Assembly (NCBI GenBank): GCA_947460875.1
Contig: CANHGR010000010.1
Location: forward strand, 1-64,000
DNA length: 64,000 nt
Source of the DNA: Sphingobacteriaceae bacterium
GTDB lineage: Bacteria; Bacteroidota; Bacteroidia; Sphingobacteriales; Sphingobacteriaceae
Direction: 5' to 3'
Below are positions 29,372 to 38,797 of this stretch, in pieces (the stretch's first letter is position 1; each line of letters begins with the position of its first letter). The translations under genes and the position numbers were made by a program. The notes below the pieces were generated by a model, which was given only the letters and a program-made list of their open reading frames with translations, was not told the DNA's origin and did not search any database.

Positions 29372-30283
29372 ATGCGGTTTGAGGTAAGTATCTTAGGAAG
29401 TAGTTCTGCAACTCCGATCTTCAACCGAAATCCAACATCCCAACTTCTCAATATTAATGAACGGCTATTTCTCATAGACTGTGGGGAAGGCACCCAACTG
29501 CAGCTTTTAAGATATGGTTTTAAGGCCCAGCGCATTGACCATATTTTTATAAGTCATTTGCATGGCGACCATTATTTTGGGCTCATCGGACTGTTATCAT
29601 CTTTGCATTTAAACGGACGCACAAAGCCTATGACCATCTTTGCACCGCATGGTCTTCAGGAGATTCTTGAAATGCAATTTAATTATTCGCAGACTAGCCT
29701 TAGATACCCTCTTGTTTTTCTGCCAACAGATCACACGGTAAGTGGTCAAATCTTTGAAAACAGTGACATGCAGGTTGAGACAATTATTTTAGACCATCGC
29801 ATTCCTTGCACTGGGTTTAAATTCAGTGAGAAAAAGAGATCTGGAAAAATCATTAGGGCAAAAGTCGACGAACTAGACATTCCCATCAACTATATTCCGC
29901 TGATCAAGGCCGGGCAATCTTTCACTGATAAGGAAGGCAATGTGCATCCTGCTTCTGAGCTTTCTGAAGAATCAAACAAACCAAGATCTTACGCTTATTG
30001 TTCAGACACTGTCTGTAGTTGGAGTTACCTAGAACAAATTAAAGGAGTTGATACGCTGTACCATGAGGCTACCTTTATGCATGATATGCTGCTTCGTGCA
30101 CAGGAAACATTTCATACTACAGCCCTTCAGGCCGGTGAGATCGCTAAGAGAGCTGAAATTAAACAGTTACTTATTGGTCATTTCTCTGCACGCTACCGTG
30201 ATTTAATTCCATTGTTGGAGGAGACCCGTTCTGTTTTTACAAACACCCAGCTGGCCGTAGAAAGCCAAACCTTCGTTATTTAA
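29372..30283 (+). CDS. rnz: Ribonuclease Z
   Basis: Endonuclease that trims 3' ends of tRNA precursors. The 303-residue MBL-fold protein has the zinc motif ISHLHGDHYFGL near residue 62, CDTV plus HEATF near 212-230, and GHFSARY near 269. The length is that of the short bacterial form. The stop codons of rnz and of the converging MlaD-type gene overlap by 4 nt. The tRNA-Leu in this window has no encoded CCA end, consistent with a need for RNase Z processing. Confidence 0.95.
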   Translation: MRFEVSILGSSSATPIFNRNPTSQLLNINERLFLIDCGEGTQLQLLRYGFKAQRIDHIFISHLHGDHYFGLIGLLSSLHLNGRTKPMTIFAPHGLQEILEMQFNYSQTSLRYPLVFLPTDHTVSGQIFENSDMQVETIILDHRIPCTGFKFSEKKRSGKIIRAKVDELDIPINYIPLIKAGQSFTDKEGNVHPASELSEESNKPRSYAYCSDTVCSWSYLEQIKGVDTLYHEATFMHDMLLRAQETFHTTALQAGEIAKRAEIKQLLIGHFSARYRDLIPLLEETRSVFTNTQLAVESQTFVI

Positions 30284-31224
30284 TCAGTTTTTCTGCCGAA
30301 CACCGAGAGGTGGACATAGCGTTTTGGATTAGCTTTCAAATCAATCATTAGCTTATCTAAGTTCTCTGCAGACCTGTTAAGTTCAGAGTATAATTTTTTG
30401 TCGTTAATAAGCATCCCTAAAGACCCCTCACCAGTGTTGATTTTGCTAACAATCAGTTGCATATCGGCAACGGCTTTATCAGCGTTTTTAATTGTTTGGG
30501 TAAAATTAGCTCGGGCTACTTCATCGGTGATCTTGTCTAGATTATTCATTACGGAGGTAATTTTCGAATTGTTGTTTTTGAAGTTTTCAGAAATAGATTC
30601 AAGATTTGCAACTATTGAGGCGATATGATTGCTTTGTGATCCAACAAGCGCATCGACCTTACGGGTTGTGCCTTCTAAAGTTTCAAGCGTACGAGCAATA
30701 CTGGCAAAACTTCTATCAAAATTTTGTTGAAATTCCGGACTAAGAGCTGAGTTGATGGACGTTAGCATCGAGTCAAGTCTTACAATGATCTGCTCAACTT
30801 TTTTCTGGATAGGTTGAACCTGATCCATGATATTTTTCTGAATATTCGCATTTAGGGTATCTCCTTCCTGAAGATACTCGTTGCTGTTTGCAAGTTCAAA
30901 AACAATTGCTTTTCCACCAAGAAGGTCGGTGCTTTCAAGTCTCGCTATCGTATTTTTGGGAATCGCGTACTCCGGATTTATCTGAAATTGCGCCAGGATC
31001 TGCCCGTCTGGCAGAAGAGTTAGTTCAGAAACTCGGCCGATTTGAAAGCCATTCACAAGTACAGGTTTTGATACTTGTAATCCTTCTACTTGAGCATACT
31101 TTGCGTAAAATTCCTTTTCATTAGAAAATACATTATTGCCTTTCAAAAAGCTATATCCAACGATCAAAATGGTAATAGCCACGGCCGCAAGTACGCCTAC
31201 CTTAGTTTCATTTGTTATTCTCAA
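30280..31224 (-). CDS. MlaD/MCE family lipid-transport protein
   Basis: A 314-residue protein with an N-terminal transmembrane anchor (VGVLAAVAITILIVGYSFL, near residue 8) and one MCE domain (EFYAKYAQVEGLQVSKPVLVNGFQIGRV...). The MCE domain forms a ring or tube for phospholipid transfer between membranes. The C-terminal half is coiled-coil rich (LDKITDEVARANFTQTIKNA). It lies 37 nt after the amidase gene and reads in the same direction, so envelope biogenesis genes are grouped here. The MlaE/F partners are not in this window. Confidence 0.9.
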   Translation of the reverse strand: MRITNETKVGVLAAVAITILIVGYSFLKGNNVFSNEKEFYAKYAQVEGLQVSKPVLVNGFQIGRVSELTLLPDGQILAQFQINPEYAIPKNTIARLESTDLLGGKAIVFELANSNEYLQEGDTLNANIQKNIMDQVQPIQKKVEQIIVRLDSMLTSINSALSPEFQQNFDRSFASIARTLETLEGTTRKVDALVGSQSNHIASIVANLESISENFKNNNSKITSVMNNLDKITDEVARANFTQTIKNADKAVADMQLIVSKINTGEGSLGMLINDKKLYSELNRSAENLDKLMIDLKANPKRYVHLSVFGRKTD

Positions 31225-31261
31225 AACATTAAATTTATTTAGACAATAATGGTTTCAGGCG

Positions 31262-32074
31262 TTATTCAATTTCGATAATCCTTTTATAAGCCTGGACTGC
31301 TTTTAATAAACAATTCGCAATTTCGTTTTGACCTGCTTCAGAGTTTAGATAATCTTCTTCCTCAGGGCTACTTATAAATCCGATTTCAGTTAGCACCGCA
31401 GGCATCGCCGCACGCTGCAAAACGGCAAGTGGTTGCTCTTTTACACCTCTATCAATTCTTCCAGTTGAAACATATTCGTCTTGGATAAGAGTTGCTAGCC
31501 GTATGCTTTGCTCACGAAAGGTATTCTTCATCATTGAAAACATAATTACACTAGCCGGATCTTTCGGATCAAAACCCGCATAATTATCTTTAGCATTTTC
31601 TTTTTCTAAGAGTATTGATGCATTCTCCCTTAAAGCTACGTCTTGCTCTCCCAATCGACCAAAGCCGGCCACCAAAGTCTCTACTCCACGAACAGCAGAA
31701 CGGTTTTTAAGTGTAGATGGCATTGAATTACAGTGAATTGAAATAAATAGATCGGCATTAGCTTTATTCGCCACATCTATACGCTCATATAGAGGAACAA
31801 AAACGTCCGACTTGCGGGTGTATATAACCTTTACGTCTTTAAGATTTTCTTCAAGGGTTTTCCCTACTAGAAGCGCAATTCTTAATGCGACATCTTTTTC
31901 CTTTGAATATTTGCCTTGTGTTGACCCATCATGGCCGCCATGCCCAGCATCGATTACTATTGTTTGAATTTTATGTGGAACGACATTTAAACTATTTGTA
32001 AAAGATGCAAGCGGAAACATCAGATTTAATAATATTAAGCTTGTAGTTAATCTCTTCAATGGTATAATTTTCAT
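31262..32074 (-). CDS. N-acetylmuramoyl-L-alanine amidase (Amidase_3)
   Basis: Cleaves the amide bond between MurNAc and L-alanine in peptidoglycan. It is 270 residues with an N-terminal signal anchor (TTSLILLNLMFPLASF). The zinc ligands are seen in IDAGHGGHDG (near 43), SIHCNS (near 111) and the catalytic Glu in AVLTEIGFIS (near 235). It acts in the periplasm on septal or growing wall. Divergent from the LptD-like gene with only about 45 nt between them, so their promoters share a small region. Confidence 0.93.
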   Translation of the reverse strand: MKIIPLKRLTTSLILLNLMFPLASFTNSLNVVPHKIQTIVIDAGHGGHDGSTQGKYSKEKDVALRIALLVGKTLEENLKDVKVIYTRKSDVFVPLYERIDVANKANADLFISIHCNSMPSTLKNRSAVRGVETLVAGFGRLGEQDVALRENASILLEKENAKDNYAGFDPKDPASVIMFSMMKNTFREQSIRLATLIQDEYVSTGRIDRGVKEQPLAVLQRAAMPAVLTEIGFISSPEEEDYLNSEAGQNEIANCLLKAVQAYKRIIEIE

Positions 32075-32119
32075 TAATTTTGTCAGTTATTAGAAGGTGT
32101 TAAACAAAAATAATATTCA

Positions 32120-34723
32120 TTGCTGAATTTGAAATTTATCAGAGTCTTTTTTCTAAGCTTTCTAATGTCAGGATTGTTGTTATTTACAGCAAATAACCTA
32201 TTTGCCCAACAAAATATTTTAGGTAAAGATACAATAACTGACCCTCAACTCATACAGTCGGATACAATAACTAAAAAAGTCGTTCTGAGTAGTGCATTAA
32301 CATCGGAAGTTAATTACGGTGCATTTGATTCGATCGTCGTCGACCATCAGCATAATATCATCTATCTCTATGGTAAAGCAAGAATTCTTTACGAAGAATT
32401 TGAGTTAGATGCAGACTACATTAGATTAGATCAGAATAATAATACCGTCTTTGCCAGGGGGTATATAGACAGCCTTACAAATCGGTATTCCCGACGACCG
32501 ATTTTTAAGCAAGGAAGCGAGCCCCCAATTACTACCGACTCGTTGGTCTATAATTTCGAGACAAAGAAAGTAAAAGTTTACAGCGTTAGTACGCAAGTTG
32601 AAGGAGGCTATATTCTAGCAGAAGAAGTTAAAAAAAATGAATATAACGAAGCCTTTATTAATAAAGGGATTTATACAAGCTGCAACCTTCCACACCCGCA
32701 TTTCGGAATCCATAGTCGTAAATTACTGGTAACTGAAAATCAAGTTCTTACCGGTCCTGCTTATCTTGAGATTGAGGGAATACCTCTGCCTATTGTCGTG
32801 CCTTTCGGACTATTTCCAAAAACTAATAAGCGAGCCTCCGGAATTTTATTTCCAACCTTCGGGGAGGATTTTACCAGAGGTTTTTTTATGCGCGACCTCG
32901 GTTATTACGTAGGGTTAAATGATTATTGGGGAGCAGAATTTCGAACAACTCTCTATAGCAAAGGCTCTTATGATCTTAGTACATTGGCTAGCTACAGAAA
33001 AAATTATAAATTTGACGGGCGAGTAAATTTGAGGTACTCGTCTACCCGGACAGGGGTTGAAGGAACGCCCGGCTATAATCCGACAAAAGATTTTAACATA
33101 CAGTGGAGCCACTCACAACGACCTGAAGCAAATCCGGGTACTACGTTTAGTGCTTCGGTTAATGCAGGTACTTCAACCTATTTAACGCGTACCGCCGGCG
33201 GCGGTTCTTATGATCGCGACGAAGTAACGCGTAACAGTCTGTCCTCCAGTATAAGTTATGGAAAGACATTTGCAAACGGGCTTGTAAATTTTACTTCAAG
33301 TTTATCTCATAATCAGGATCTTGCTACAAAAAGAGTATTTCTTCAATTGCCCACATTTAACTTAAATGTGAGTACCATTAGTCCCTTTGATTCAAAGGAC
33401 CGGGTAGGCGAGCAAAAATGGTATCAGCGGCTAACAGTAGGCTATAGCCTTCAGGGAAGCAATTCAATTGAGACAACAGAAAATCTATTGTTTAAGAGAG
33501 AGAGTTTAGAAAAGTTTAAAAATGGTTTTCAGCATAATATTCCTGTAAGTCTTTCTTTAAATTTATTGAAATACATGCAATTCAGCTCAAGTGTTCAATA
33601 TAGCGAAAAATGGTACTTGCAAACAATAAGAAAGAATTTCGATCCACTACTAAATGCTGTCCAAACCGATACAACAGGTGGATTTGCTCGTGCATATGAT
33701 TACACCTTTAGTACAGGATTTGCAACAAAGCTTTATGGCAGAAAGAACTTTAGAAAAGGAAAGTTAGAGGCTCTAAGGCATATTATGACCCCATCTTTTA
33801 GTTTTAGCTACCGGCCAGATTTTGGCAAAGAAAGCTTTGGATTCTATCGTGATGTTCAAACGAATTCCCTTGGCAACACTCAACGGTATTCTATTTTTGA
33901 GCAAGGTATTTTTGGGGGTCCGGGCATCGGCAGAGTTGCAGCAATGGGGTTTTCTGTTGAAAACACCATCGATGGAAAAATACGGGCAAATGGCGATTCA
34001 ACAAACGCTACTTCGCGTAATATACCGCTATTGCAAGGCTTAAGTTTTTCAGGTAATTACAACTTTGTGGCTGATTCATTCAAATTGTCAACAATTAATT
34101 TTGGTGGTCGAACTTCCTTGTTTAAACAATCAATCTCAATCAATTTTTATGGGACTTTTGATCCATATAAGCTGAATAATCTCGGGCAACGCGTTAATGA
34201 GTTTGCCGTTAATGATGGCAAGGTTGCACGCCTTACAAGTGCAGGTTTTGCTTTCGATTTTAATCTTAACTCAAAAGCAGGCAAGAGTCGCAATGATGCG
34301 CTTCGGCAAGTGGGCGACAACACCGGCCGAACGCCGGCGCAAATTGCCGAACTTGAAAGAATCAGTCGTGATCCTAATTCCTTTGTTGATTTTAGTATCC
34401 CATGGAATATCAATGCAGCTTATAGCTTCAATTATTCGAAAACCGGACTGGAAGCAAACATCACGAATACATTAAACCTCACCGGCGACCTAAGTGTGAC
34501 CCCCAAGTGGAAGGTGCGATATACGTCCGGATATGATTTCCAGACAAAAGGCATTAGTTATACGACATTTTCGATTTTACGCGACCTTCATTGCTGGGAT
34601 ATGTCGTTTAATTGGGTGCCTTTTGGGCAGTATCGTAGTTACAGTTTTGATCTGAAAGTCAGATCTTCTATACTTCAGGATTTGAAATTAAGTCGACGCC
34701 GCGATTATTTTAATAATTTTTAG
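32120..34723 (+). CDS. LptD-like outer-membrane LPS assembly protein (OstA family)
   Basis: Probably inserts lipopolysaccharide into the outer leaflet. The 867-residue protein has a signal peptide (FFLSFLMSGLLLFTANNLFAQ), an OstA-like periplasmic beta-jelly-roll (about 60-190; IVVDHQHNIIYLYGKARI, ELDADYIRLDQNNNTVFA), then a large barrel. The C-terminus ends NNF, with the terminal aromatic typical of barrels. The start must be TTG, because the first ATG would remove the leader. CinA follows with no gap. LptE and other Lpt genes are absent here. Confidence 0.88.
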   Translation: MLNLKFIRVFFLSFLMSGLLLFTANNLFAQQNILGKDTITDPQLIQSDTITKKVVLSSALTSEVNYGAFDSIVVDHQHNIIYLYGKARILYEEFELDADYIRLDQNNNTVFARGYIDSLTNRYSRRPIFKQGSEPPITTDSLVYNFETKKVKVYSVSTQVEGGYILAEEVKKNEYNEAFINKGIYTSCNLPHPHFGIHSRKLLVTENQVLTGPAYLEIEGIPLPIVVPFGLFPKTNKRASGILFPTFGEDFTRGFFMRDLGYYVGLNDYWGAEFRTTLYSKGSYDLSTLASYRKNYKFDGRVNLRYSSTRTGVEGTPGYNPTKDFNIQWSHSQRPEANPGTTFSASVNAGTSTYLTRTAGGGSYDRDEVTRNSLSSSISYGKTFANGLVNFTSSLSHNQDLATKRVFLQLPTFNLNVSTISPFDSKDRVGEQKWYQRLTVGYSLQGSNSIETTENLLFKRESLEKFKNGFQHNIPVSLSLNLLKYMQFSSSVQYSEKWYLQTIRKNFDPLLNAVQTDTTGGFARAYDYTFSTGFATKLYGRKNFRKGKLEALRHIMTPSFSFSYRPDFGKESFGFYRDVQTNSLGNTQRYSIFEQGIFGGPGIGRVAAMGFSVENTIDGKIRANGDSTNATSRNIPLLQGLSFSGNYNFVADSFKLSTINFGGRTSLFKQSISINFYGTFDPYKLNNLGQRVNEFAVNDGKVARLTSAGFAFDFNLNSKAGKSRNDALRQVGDNTGRTPAQIAELERISRDPNSFVDFSIPWNINAAYSFNYSKTGLEANITNTLNLTGDLSVTPKWKVRYTSGYDFQTKGISYTTFSILRDLHCWDMSFNWVPFGQYRSYSFDLKVRSSILQDLKLSRRRDYFNNF

Positions 34724-35977
34724 ATGTTAGCCGAAATAATAACTATTGGAGATGAAATTCTTATTGGGCAGATTGTCGATACCAATTCTGCTTGGATTGC
34801 TAAGCAGTTAAATGATATTGGTGTTCGCGTAAAGCAAATCACCTCGGTTTCTGATGATCGATTACACATTCTTGAAGCACTGCAGACCGCTTGTAAGCGT
34901 GCTCAAATAGTACTCATAACCGGCGGACTTGGACCCACCAAAGACGATATTACAAAAAAGACTCTTGCAGAATATTTCCGAGTGGACATGCGCCAGGACG
35001 CTTTGACACTTGAACTTGTAGAAGATATTTTTAGAAAAAGCAACAGGCCAATGCTCGACGTTAACACCCGTCAGGCGGATGTGCCTTCAAATTGTACTGT
35101 GCTGCCTAATAAGAATGGGACAGCACCTGGAATGTGGTTTGATGATCTTGAGAATATATATATATCTCTTCCCGGAGTGCCTTTCGAGATGATGATTTTG
35201 GTTGAAGAAGAGGTGCTGCCGCGACTAAAATCTCATTATAGCTTACCCATAATTGTGCATCATACGGTACTTACTGCTGGTATTGGAGAGTCTTACCTTG
35301 CAGATAAAATATCGGGAGTAGAAGACTCATTACCCTCACATATTAAGCTAGCTTATTTGCCTAAGCTCGGACAAGTTAGACTAAGGTTTAGCGCTTATGG
35401 CACGGATAAGCAGCTACTTGATAGCGAGATTGATCATTATATCGATCAAATCACCCATCTAATCGGCGAATATATCGTTACGTCCGAAGATAAACCGATC
35501 GAGAAAGTCATTCTTGAATTCATGGAGGCTCGCAGTTTATCGCTTTCTGTAGCAGAGAGCTGTACCGGTGGATACCTGTCACAACTTATAACCCGGCATC
35601 CTGGTTGTAGTAAGGTGTTCTTGGGAGGAGCAATTTCATACTCCAACCACTTGAAAATAAAAATGTTGGAAGTTTCTGAAGCAACTATTGCGCAATATGG
35701 AGCAGTAAGCCAGCAAACGGTTCGAGAAATGTCTTCGGGCGCTCAAAGGATCTATGGATCCGACTATTCAATTGCTATTAGCGGAATTGCCGGCCCGGAT
35801 GGGGGCACTCCAACCAAACCGGTTGGGCTCGTTTGGATTTCTGTATCCGGTAAATACCATACGTTGGCAACTGAATTTAAATTCGGCAGAAGGCGAGAGC
35901 AGAACATCGAGCGAGCCGCCGTGAGTGCCTTGATCATGCTTCTTAAATTGCTTCGAGAAGAACAGTCTACTAGTTAA
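34724..35977 (+). CDS. cinA: CinA family nicotinamide-nucleotide amidohydrolase / putative competence-damage protein
   Basis: A 417-residue two-domain protein. The N-terminal MoaB/COG1058 domain (about 1-170; GDEILIGQIVDTNSAWIA, LITGGLGPTKDD) is linked to pyridine-nucleotide (ADP-ribose) hydrolysis, and the C-terminal CinA domain (about 260-415; SVAESCTGGYLSQLI) is a nicotinamide-nucleotide amidohydrolase in other bacteria. The start codon follows the LptD stop directly, with no intervening base, so translation is likely coupled. The domain order and length are normal. Confidence 0.95.
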   Translation: MLAEIITIGDEILIGQIVDTNSAWIAKQLNDIGVRVKQITSVSDDRLHILEALQTACKRAQIVLITGGLGPTKDDITKKTLAEYFRVDMRQDALTLELVEDIFRKSNRPMLDVNTRQADVPSNCTVLPNKNGTAPGMWFDDLENIYISLPGVPFEMMILVEEEVLPRLKSHYSLPIIVHHTVLTAGIGESYLADKISGVEDSLPSHIKLAYLPKLGQVRLRFSAYGTDKQLLDSEIDHYIDQITHLIGEYIVTSEDKPIEKVILEFMEARSLSLSVAESCTGGYLSQLITRHPGCSKVFLGGAISYSNHLKIKMLEVSEATIAQYGAVSQQTVREMSSGAQRIYGSDYSIAISGIAGPDGGTPTKPVGLVWISVSGKYHTLATEFKFGRRREQNIERAAVSALIMLLKLLREEQSTS

Positions 35978-36012
35978 AAGCTTATGTTTGTTTTTTTGCA
36001 AAAGTGTTAAAT

Positions 36013-37362
36013 ATGGCAGAGTATGAATTATTGCTTCCTAAAATGGGAGAAAGCGTTGCAGAAGCCACCATTATTAAGTGGAATAGACAACCTGGGGATG
36101 CTGTAAAGGAAGATGATGAAATTGTTCAAATAGCTACTGACAAGGTAGATTCTGATGTGCCTTCACCCGTCAAAGGAATACTTAAACGGCAGTTATGCAA
36201 GGAAAATGATGTAGTACGGGTAGGGGAGGTTATTGCAATTATAGAAACAGCGCAAGTCATCAGTAGTTCTGATCCCTCAGATTCGATAGAAGAAGCTCCA
36301 GATGAAGAAGTTTACGCCGATGAATTTGTGGCTGACGAAATACCAGGTATCGACTATTTAAATACTGTAGCGAAAGATATCGGTGATCAAACTGATGATA
36401 GTGCCGGGTCGGAATTTTATTCGCCTTTGATTAGGAGCATCGCCGCCGAAGAACGAATTTCTCTGGAAGAACTCAATAAAATTAAAGGAACCGGTTTACA
36501 AGATCGCGTTACAAAGCAAGACCTTTTAGATTATATCAGCTTTAGAAATGGGGCTAGTAATTCAGTTGTCTCGGCGTCAGAAAAACATGCGCTTGTAGAA
36601 GAGCCAAAATTGGAGCAAAAAATTAGTCAATCTAAACCGGTTTCTTTATCAGGCGGAGATGAAATTATTGAAATGGATAGAATGCGTCGCTTAATTGCAG
36701 AGCATATGGTGATGAGCAAGCAGATATCACCACATGTTAACTCATTTGTCGAAGTGGACGTTACTAACCTAGTACACTGGAGAGATAAAATTAAAGCAAG
36801 CTTTCAGTCTACTCACGGAGAAAAAGTAACTTTTACACCTATTTTTGTTCAAGTCGTCGCAAAAGCGATCGTTGATTTTCCAATGATTAATGTATCTGTA
36901 AACGGAACGCAGATCATCAAAAAGAAAAACATTAATATCGGAATGGCAACTGCCTTGCCTTCTGGCAATCTGATTGTTCCGGTGATCAAGAATGCTGACC
37001 AACTGAGCCTGCCGGGTCTGGCTAAATCAGTAAACGACCTGGCAAATCGGGCCCGAGCCAATAAGCTACGACCCGACGATGTGCAAGACGGCACATTTAC
37101 GATTACAAATATTGGTTCTTTTGGAAACACAATGGGTACACCCATCATAAACCAGCCTCAGGTAGCGGTTATAGCTTTTGGTGTCATTAAAAAGAAGCCG
37201 GCAGTTATTGAGACAAATTTTGGCGATATGATCGGGATCAGGCATATCATGATTTTATCATTAGCTTATGATCACCGAGTTGTTGACGGAGCCCTTGGTG
37301 GGATGTTTGTCAAAAGAGTTGCTGATTACCTTGAAAATTGGGATTCTGAATTAAAGGTCTGA
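36013..37362 (+). CDS. 2-oxo acid dehydrogenase E2 (dihydrolipoamide acyltransferase)
   Basis: Transfers acyl groups to CoA in a pyruvate, 2-oxoglutarate or branched-chain 2-oxoacid dehydrogenase complex. The 449 residues contain a lipoyl domain (1-75; lipoyl Lys in ATDKVDSDVP), an acidic linker, a peripheral subunit-binding domain (about 135-170; SPLIRSIAAEERISLEELNK), and a catalytic domain ending with the His/Asp motif YDHRVVDGALG near 425. The ATG is preferred over a GTG 9 nt upstream. E1 and E3 genes are not adjacent, so the substrate is open. Its 3' end overlaps metX by 12 nt, convergent. Confidence 0.93.
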   Translation: MAEYELLLPKMGESVAEATIIKWNRQPGDAVKEDDEIVQIATDKVDSDVPSPVKGILKRQLCKENDVVRVGEVIAIIETAQVISSSDPSDSIEEAPDEEVYADEFVADEIPGIDYLNTVAKDIGDQTDDSAGSEFYSPLIRSIAAEERISLEELNKIKGTGLQDRVTKQDLLDYISFRNGASNSVVSASEKHALVEEPKLEQKISQSKPVSLSGGDEIIEMDRMRRLIAEHMVMSKQISPHVNSFVEVDVTNLVHWRDKIKASFQSTHGEKVTFTPIFVQVVAKAIVDFPMINVSVNGTQIIKKKNINIGMATALPSGNLIVPVIKNADQLSLPGLAKSVNDLANRARANKLRPDDVQDGTFTITNIGSFGNTMGTPIINQPQVAVIAFGVIKKKPAVIETNFGDMIGIRHIMILSLAYDHRVVDGALGGMFVKRVADYLENWDSELKV

Positions 37363-38403
37363 AATACCCATGTTGTCAACATCGCAATTTTTCAAAAAAT
37401 TGCCAATTTCCTTTGTAAGGATTTCTGTTTCTATTAAGAAGCCATCATGTCCGTAAAAAGAATTGATTTCTGCGTAACGTGCATTGCTGATATGCTGCGC
37501 CAGAAATTTTTGTTCTTCCGGCGGAAATAGCAAATCTGAAGTTATACCAATTACCAGAGTTTTCGCACTGATATATTTTAAGGCATCTTCAATTGTGCCC
37601 CTGCCACGTGCAAGGTTATGGCTATCCATCGCTTTGCTCAAATACCAATAACTATAGGCATCAAATCGATTGATTAATTTTTCTCCTTGATACTTTTGAT
37701 AAGATGAGGCCTTAAAATCATCAGTAATCTCAGTTGATGTTTCTTGCTGTGACGTGCCATATGTTTCATACGTTCGATACGAAAGTAAAGCCATACTACG
37801 AGCTGCTTTTAGACCTTGTCTGCCTCCTTCTAGGGATTCGGATTTGAATGTTGGATCAGCGCTAATCGCCAGCCGCTGACTTTCATTAAACGCAATGCCC
37901 CACGGAGAATGATAGGCGTTAGTTGCAATTAACACAAGGTGTTGTATGCGTTTTGGTTCTGCAATAGCCCATTCGGAAGCTTGTTGGCCACCTAAGGAAC
38001 CGCCAATGAGCAGCTTTACTTGTGTGATCTCCAAATGATCGGCAAGTAGTTGGTGGACACGTGCCATGTCGCGTGTGGTGTATTGCGGAAAGGAGAGGCA
38101 AAAAGATTTCTCTGTCGCCGGATTCCGGCTTGCTGGGCTGCTCGTCCCATAGGGCGATCCCAGCACGTTAGGGCAAATAATAAAATGTTCGTTGGTATTA
38201 AAAATCCTATTCGGCCCAACCATTCCTTCCCACCATTCTGAAGCATCAGAATTTCCGGTTAGAGCATGACAGATCCATATTACATTGTCTTTCTTTTCAT
38301 TAAGTGTGCCAAAACTATGGTATGCTATATGCAAGTCTGGAAGGTTTTTGCCACTTTCCAGTTCAAAAGACTTATTGTACTTATAGGTTTTGAATTCTTT
38401 CAT
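37351..38403 (-). CDS. metX: Homoserine O-acetyltransferase
   Basis: Acetylates homoserine with acetyl-CoA, committing carbon to methionine. The 350-residue alpha/beta hydrolase has its nucleophile Ser136 in GGSLGGQQ and the catalytic Asp/His near the C-terminus (SFYGHDGFL). The ATG at 38403 is preferred; a TTG 6 nt upstream is possible. It is the last gene behind a SAM riboswitch and a 33-codon ORF, so excess S-adenosylmethionine should lower its expression. The 3' end overlaps the E2 gene by 12 nt in convergent orientation. Confidence 0.95.
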   Translation of the reverse strand: MKEFKTYKYNKSFELESGKNLPDLHIAYHSFGTLNEKKDNVIWICHALTGNSDASEWWEGMVGPNRIFNTNEHFIICPNVLGSPYGTSSPASRNPATEKSFCLSFPQYTTRDMARVHQLLADHLEITQVKLLIGGSLGGQQASEWAIAEPKRIQHLVLIATNAYHSPWGIAFNESQRLAISADPTFKSESLEGGRQGLKAARSMALLSYRTYETYGTSQQETSTEITDDFKASSYQKYQGEKLINRFDAYSYWYLSKAMDSHNLARGRGTIEDALKYISAKTLVIGITSDLLFPPEEQKFLAQHISNARYAEINSFYGHDGFLIETEILTKEIGNFLKNCDVDNMGISDL

Positions 38404-38472
38404 TCTCAATCTGTTGTTGTGTTTTTAATAGGCAATCCGACAATTGGGAAATCTTTAAGCGATTTTCGGATT

Positions 38473-38574
38473 TTACTTAGAATTGCATGCAACAGATAGA
38501 AATAGTTTGTTCTCAGCTCTAAGCTGTAGGAGGTTCATGATTGAACCGCAGGGATTATGGTTTCCTTGTTTCAT
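38473..38574 (-). CDS. 33-codon ORF between the SAM riboswitch and metX
   Basis: I do not recognise it. It starts with ATG 8 nt past the 3' strand of riboswitch helix P1 and ends 69 nt before metX. The peptide reads MKQGNHNPCGSIMNLL, then QLRAENKLFLSVACNSK. The context suggests a riboswitch-controlled leader peptide or small protein. Its translation is unproven. It contains Cys9 and Cys30 and no evident signal sequence. Confidence 0.45.
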   Translation of the reverse strand: MKQGNHNPCGSIMNLLQLRAENKLFLSVACNSK

Positions 38575-38581
38575 GGTTAAA

Positions 38582-38686
38582 AATTTATTTGTTCCCGGTT
38601 ATTTTTCGGGACAGGATTTGGCACCTTCTGTATCCAGGGTTGCCAGTGGGTCTGTGAGCCTGTCTCTCGCCACTTCTTTATAAATC
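38582..38686 (-). promoter_or_regulatory. SAM-I (S-box) riboswitch before metX
   Basis: On the minus strand the order of conserved blocks is GTGGCGAGAGAC, GGCTC, GACCCACTGGCAACC, then AGGTGCCAAATCCTG, matching the SAM-I core as found in Bacteroidota. The outer helix P1 can form between GATTTAT (38680-38686) and ATAAATT (38582-38588). A short CCCG/CGGG hairpin precedes the 3' P1 strand. No intrinsic terminator is seen, which fits translational control. SAM binding should repress the downstream ORF and metX. Confidence 0.9.
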
Positions 38687-38742
38687 AAAACCTAATCGTA
38701 GTCGAGGTAATGATAGATAGGTATTGCTACCAAATAATAATT

Positions 38743-38775
38743 CAAATATAGAAGCATTTGATAGCAAAAACCAAA
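38743..38775 (-). promoter_or_regulatory. Predicted promoter of the SAM-riboswitch transcript
   Basis: On the minus strand, TTTG (38772-38775), a 21-nt spacer and TATATTTG (38743-38750) form a full Bacteroidota -33/-7 pair, just past the stop of the trans-sulfuration gene. The start site would be near 38736, about 50 nt before P1. Confidence 0.6.
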
Positions 38776-38797
38776 TTTAATTTCAATCCAGTTATAA

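Noticed and set aside
38050-38241. Plus-strand frame inside metX
   Set aside because: Antisense to the conserved alpha/beta hydrolase; no family motif.
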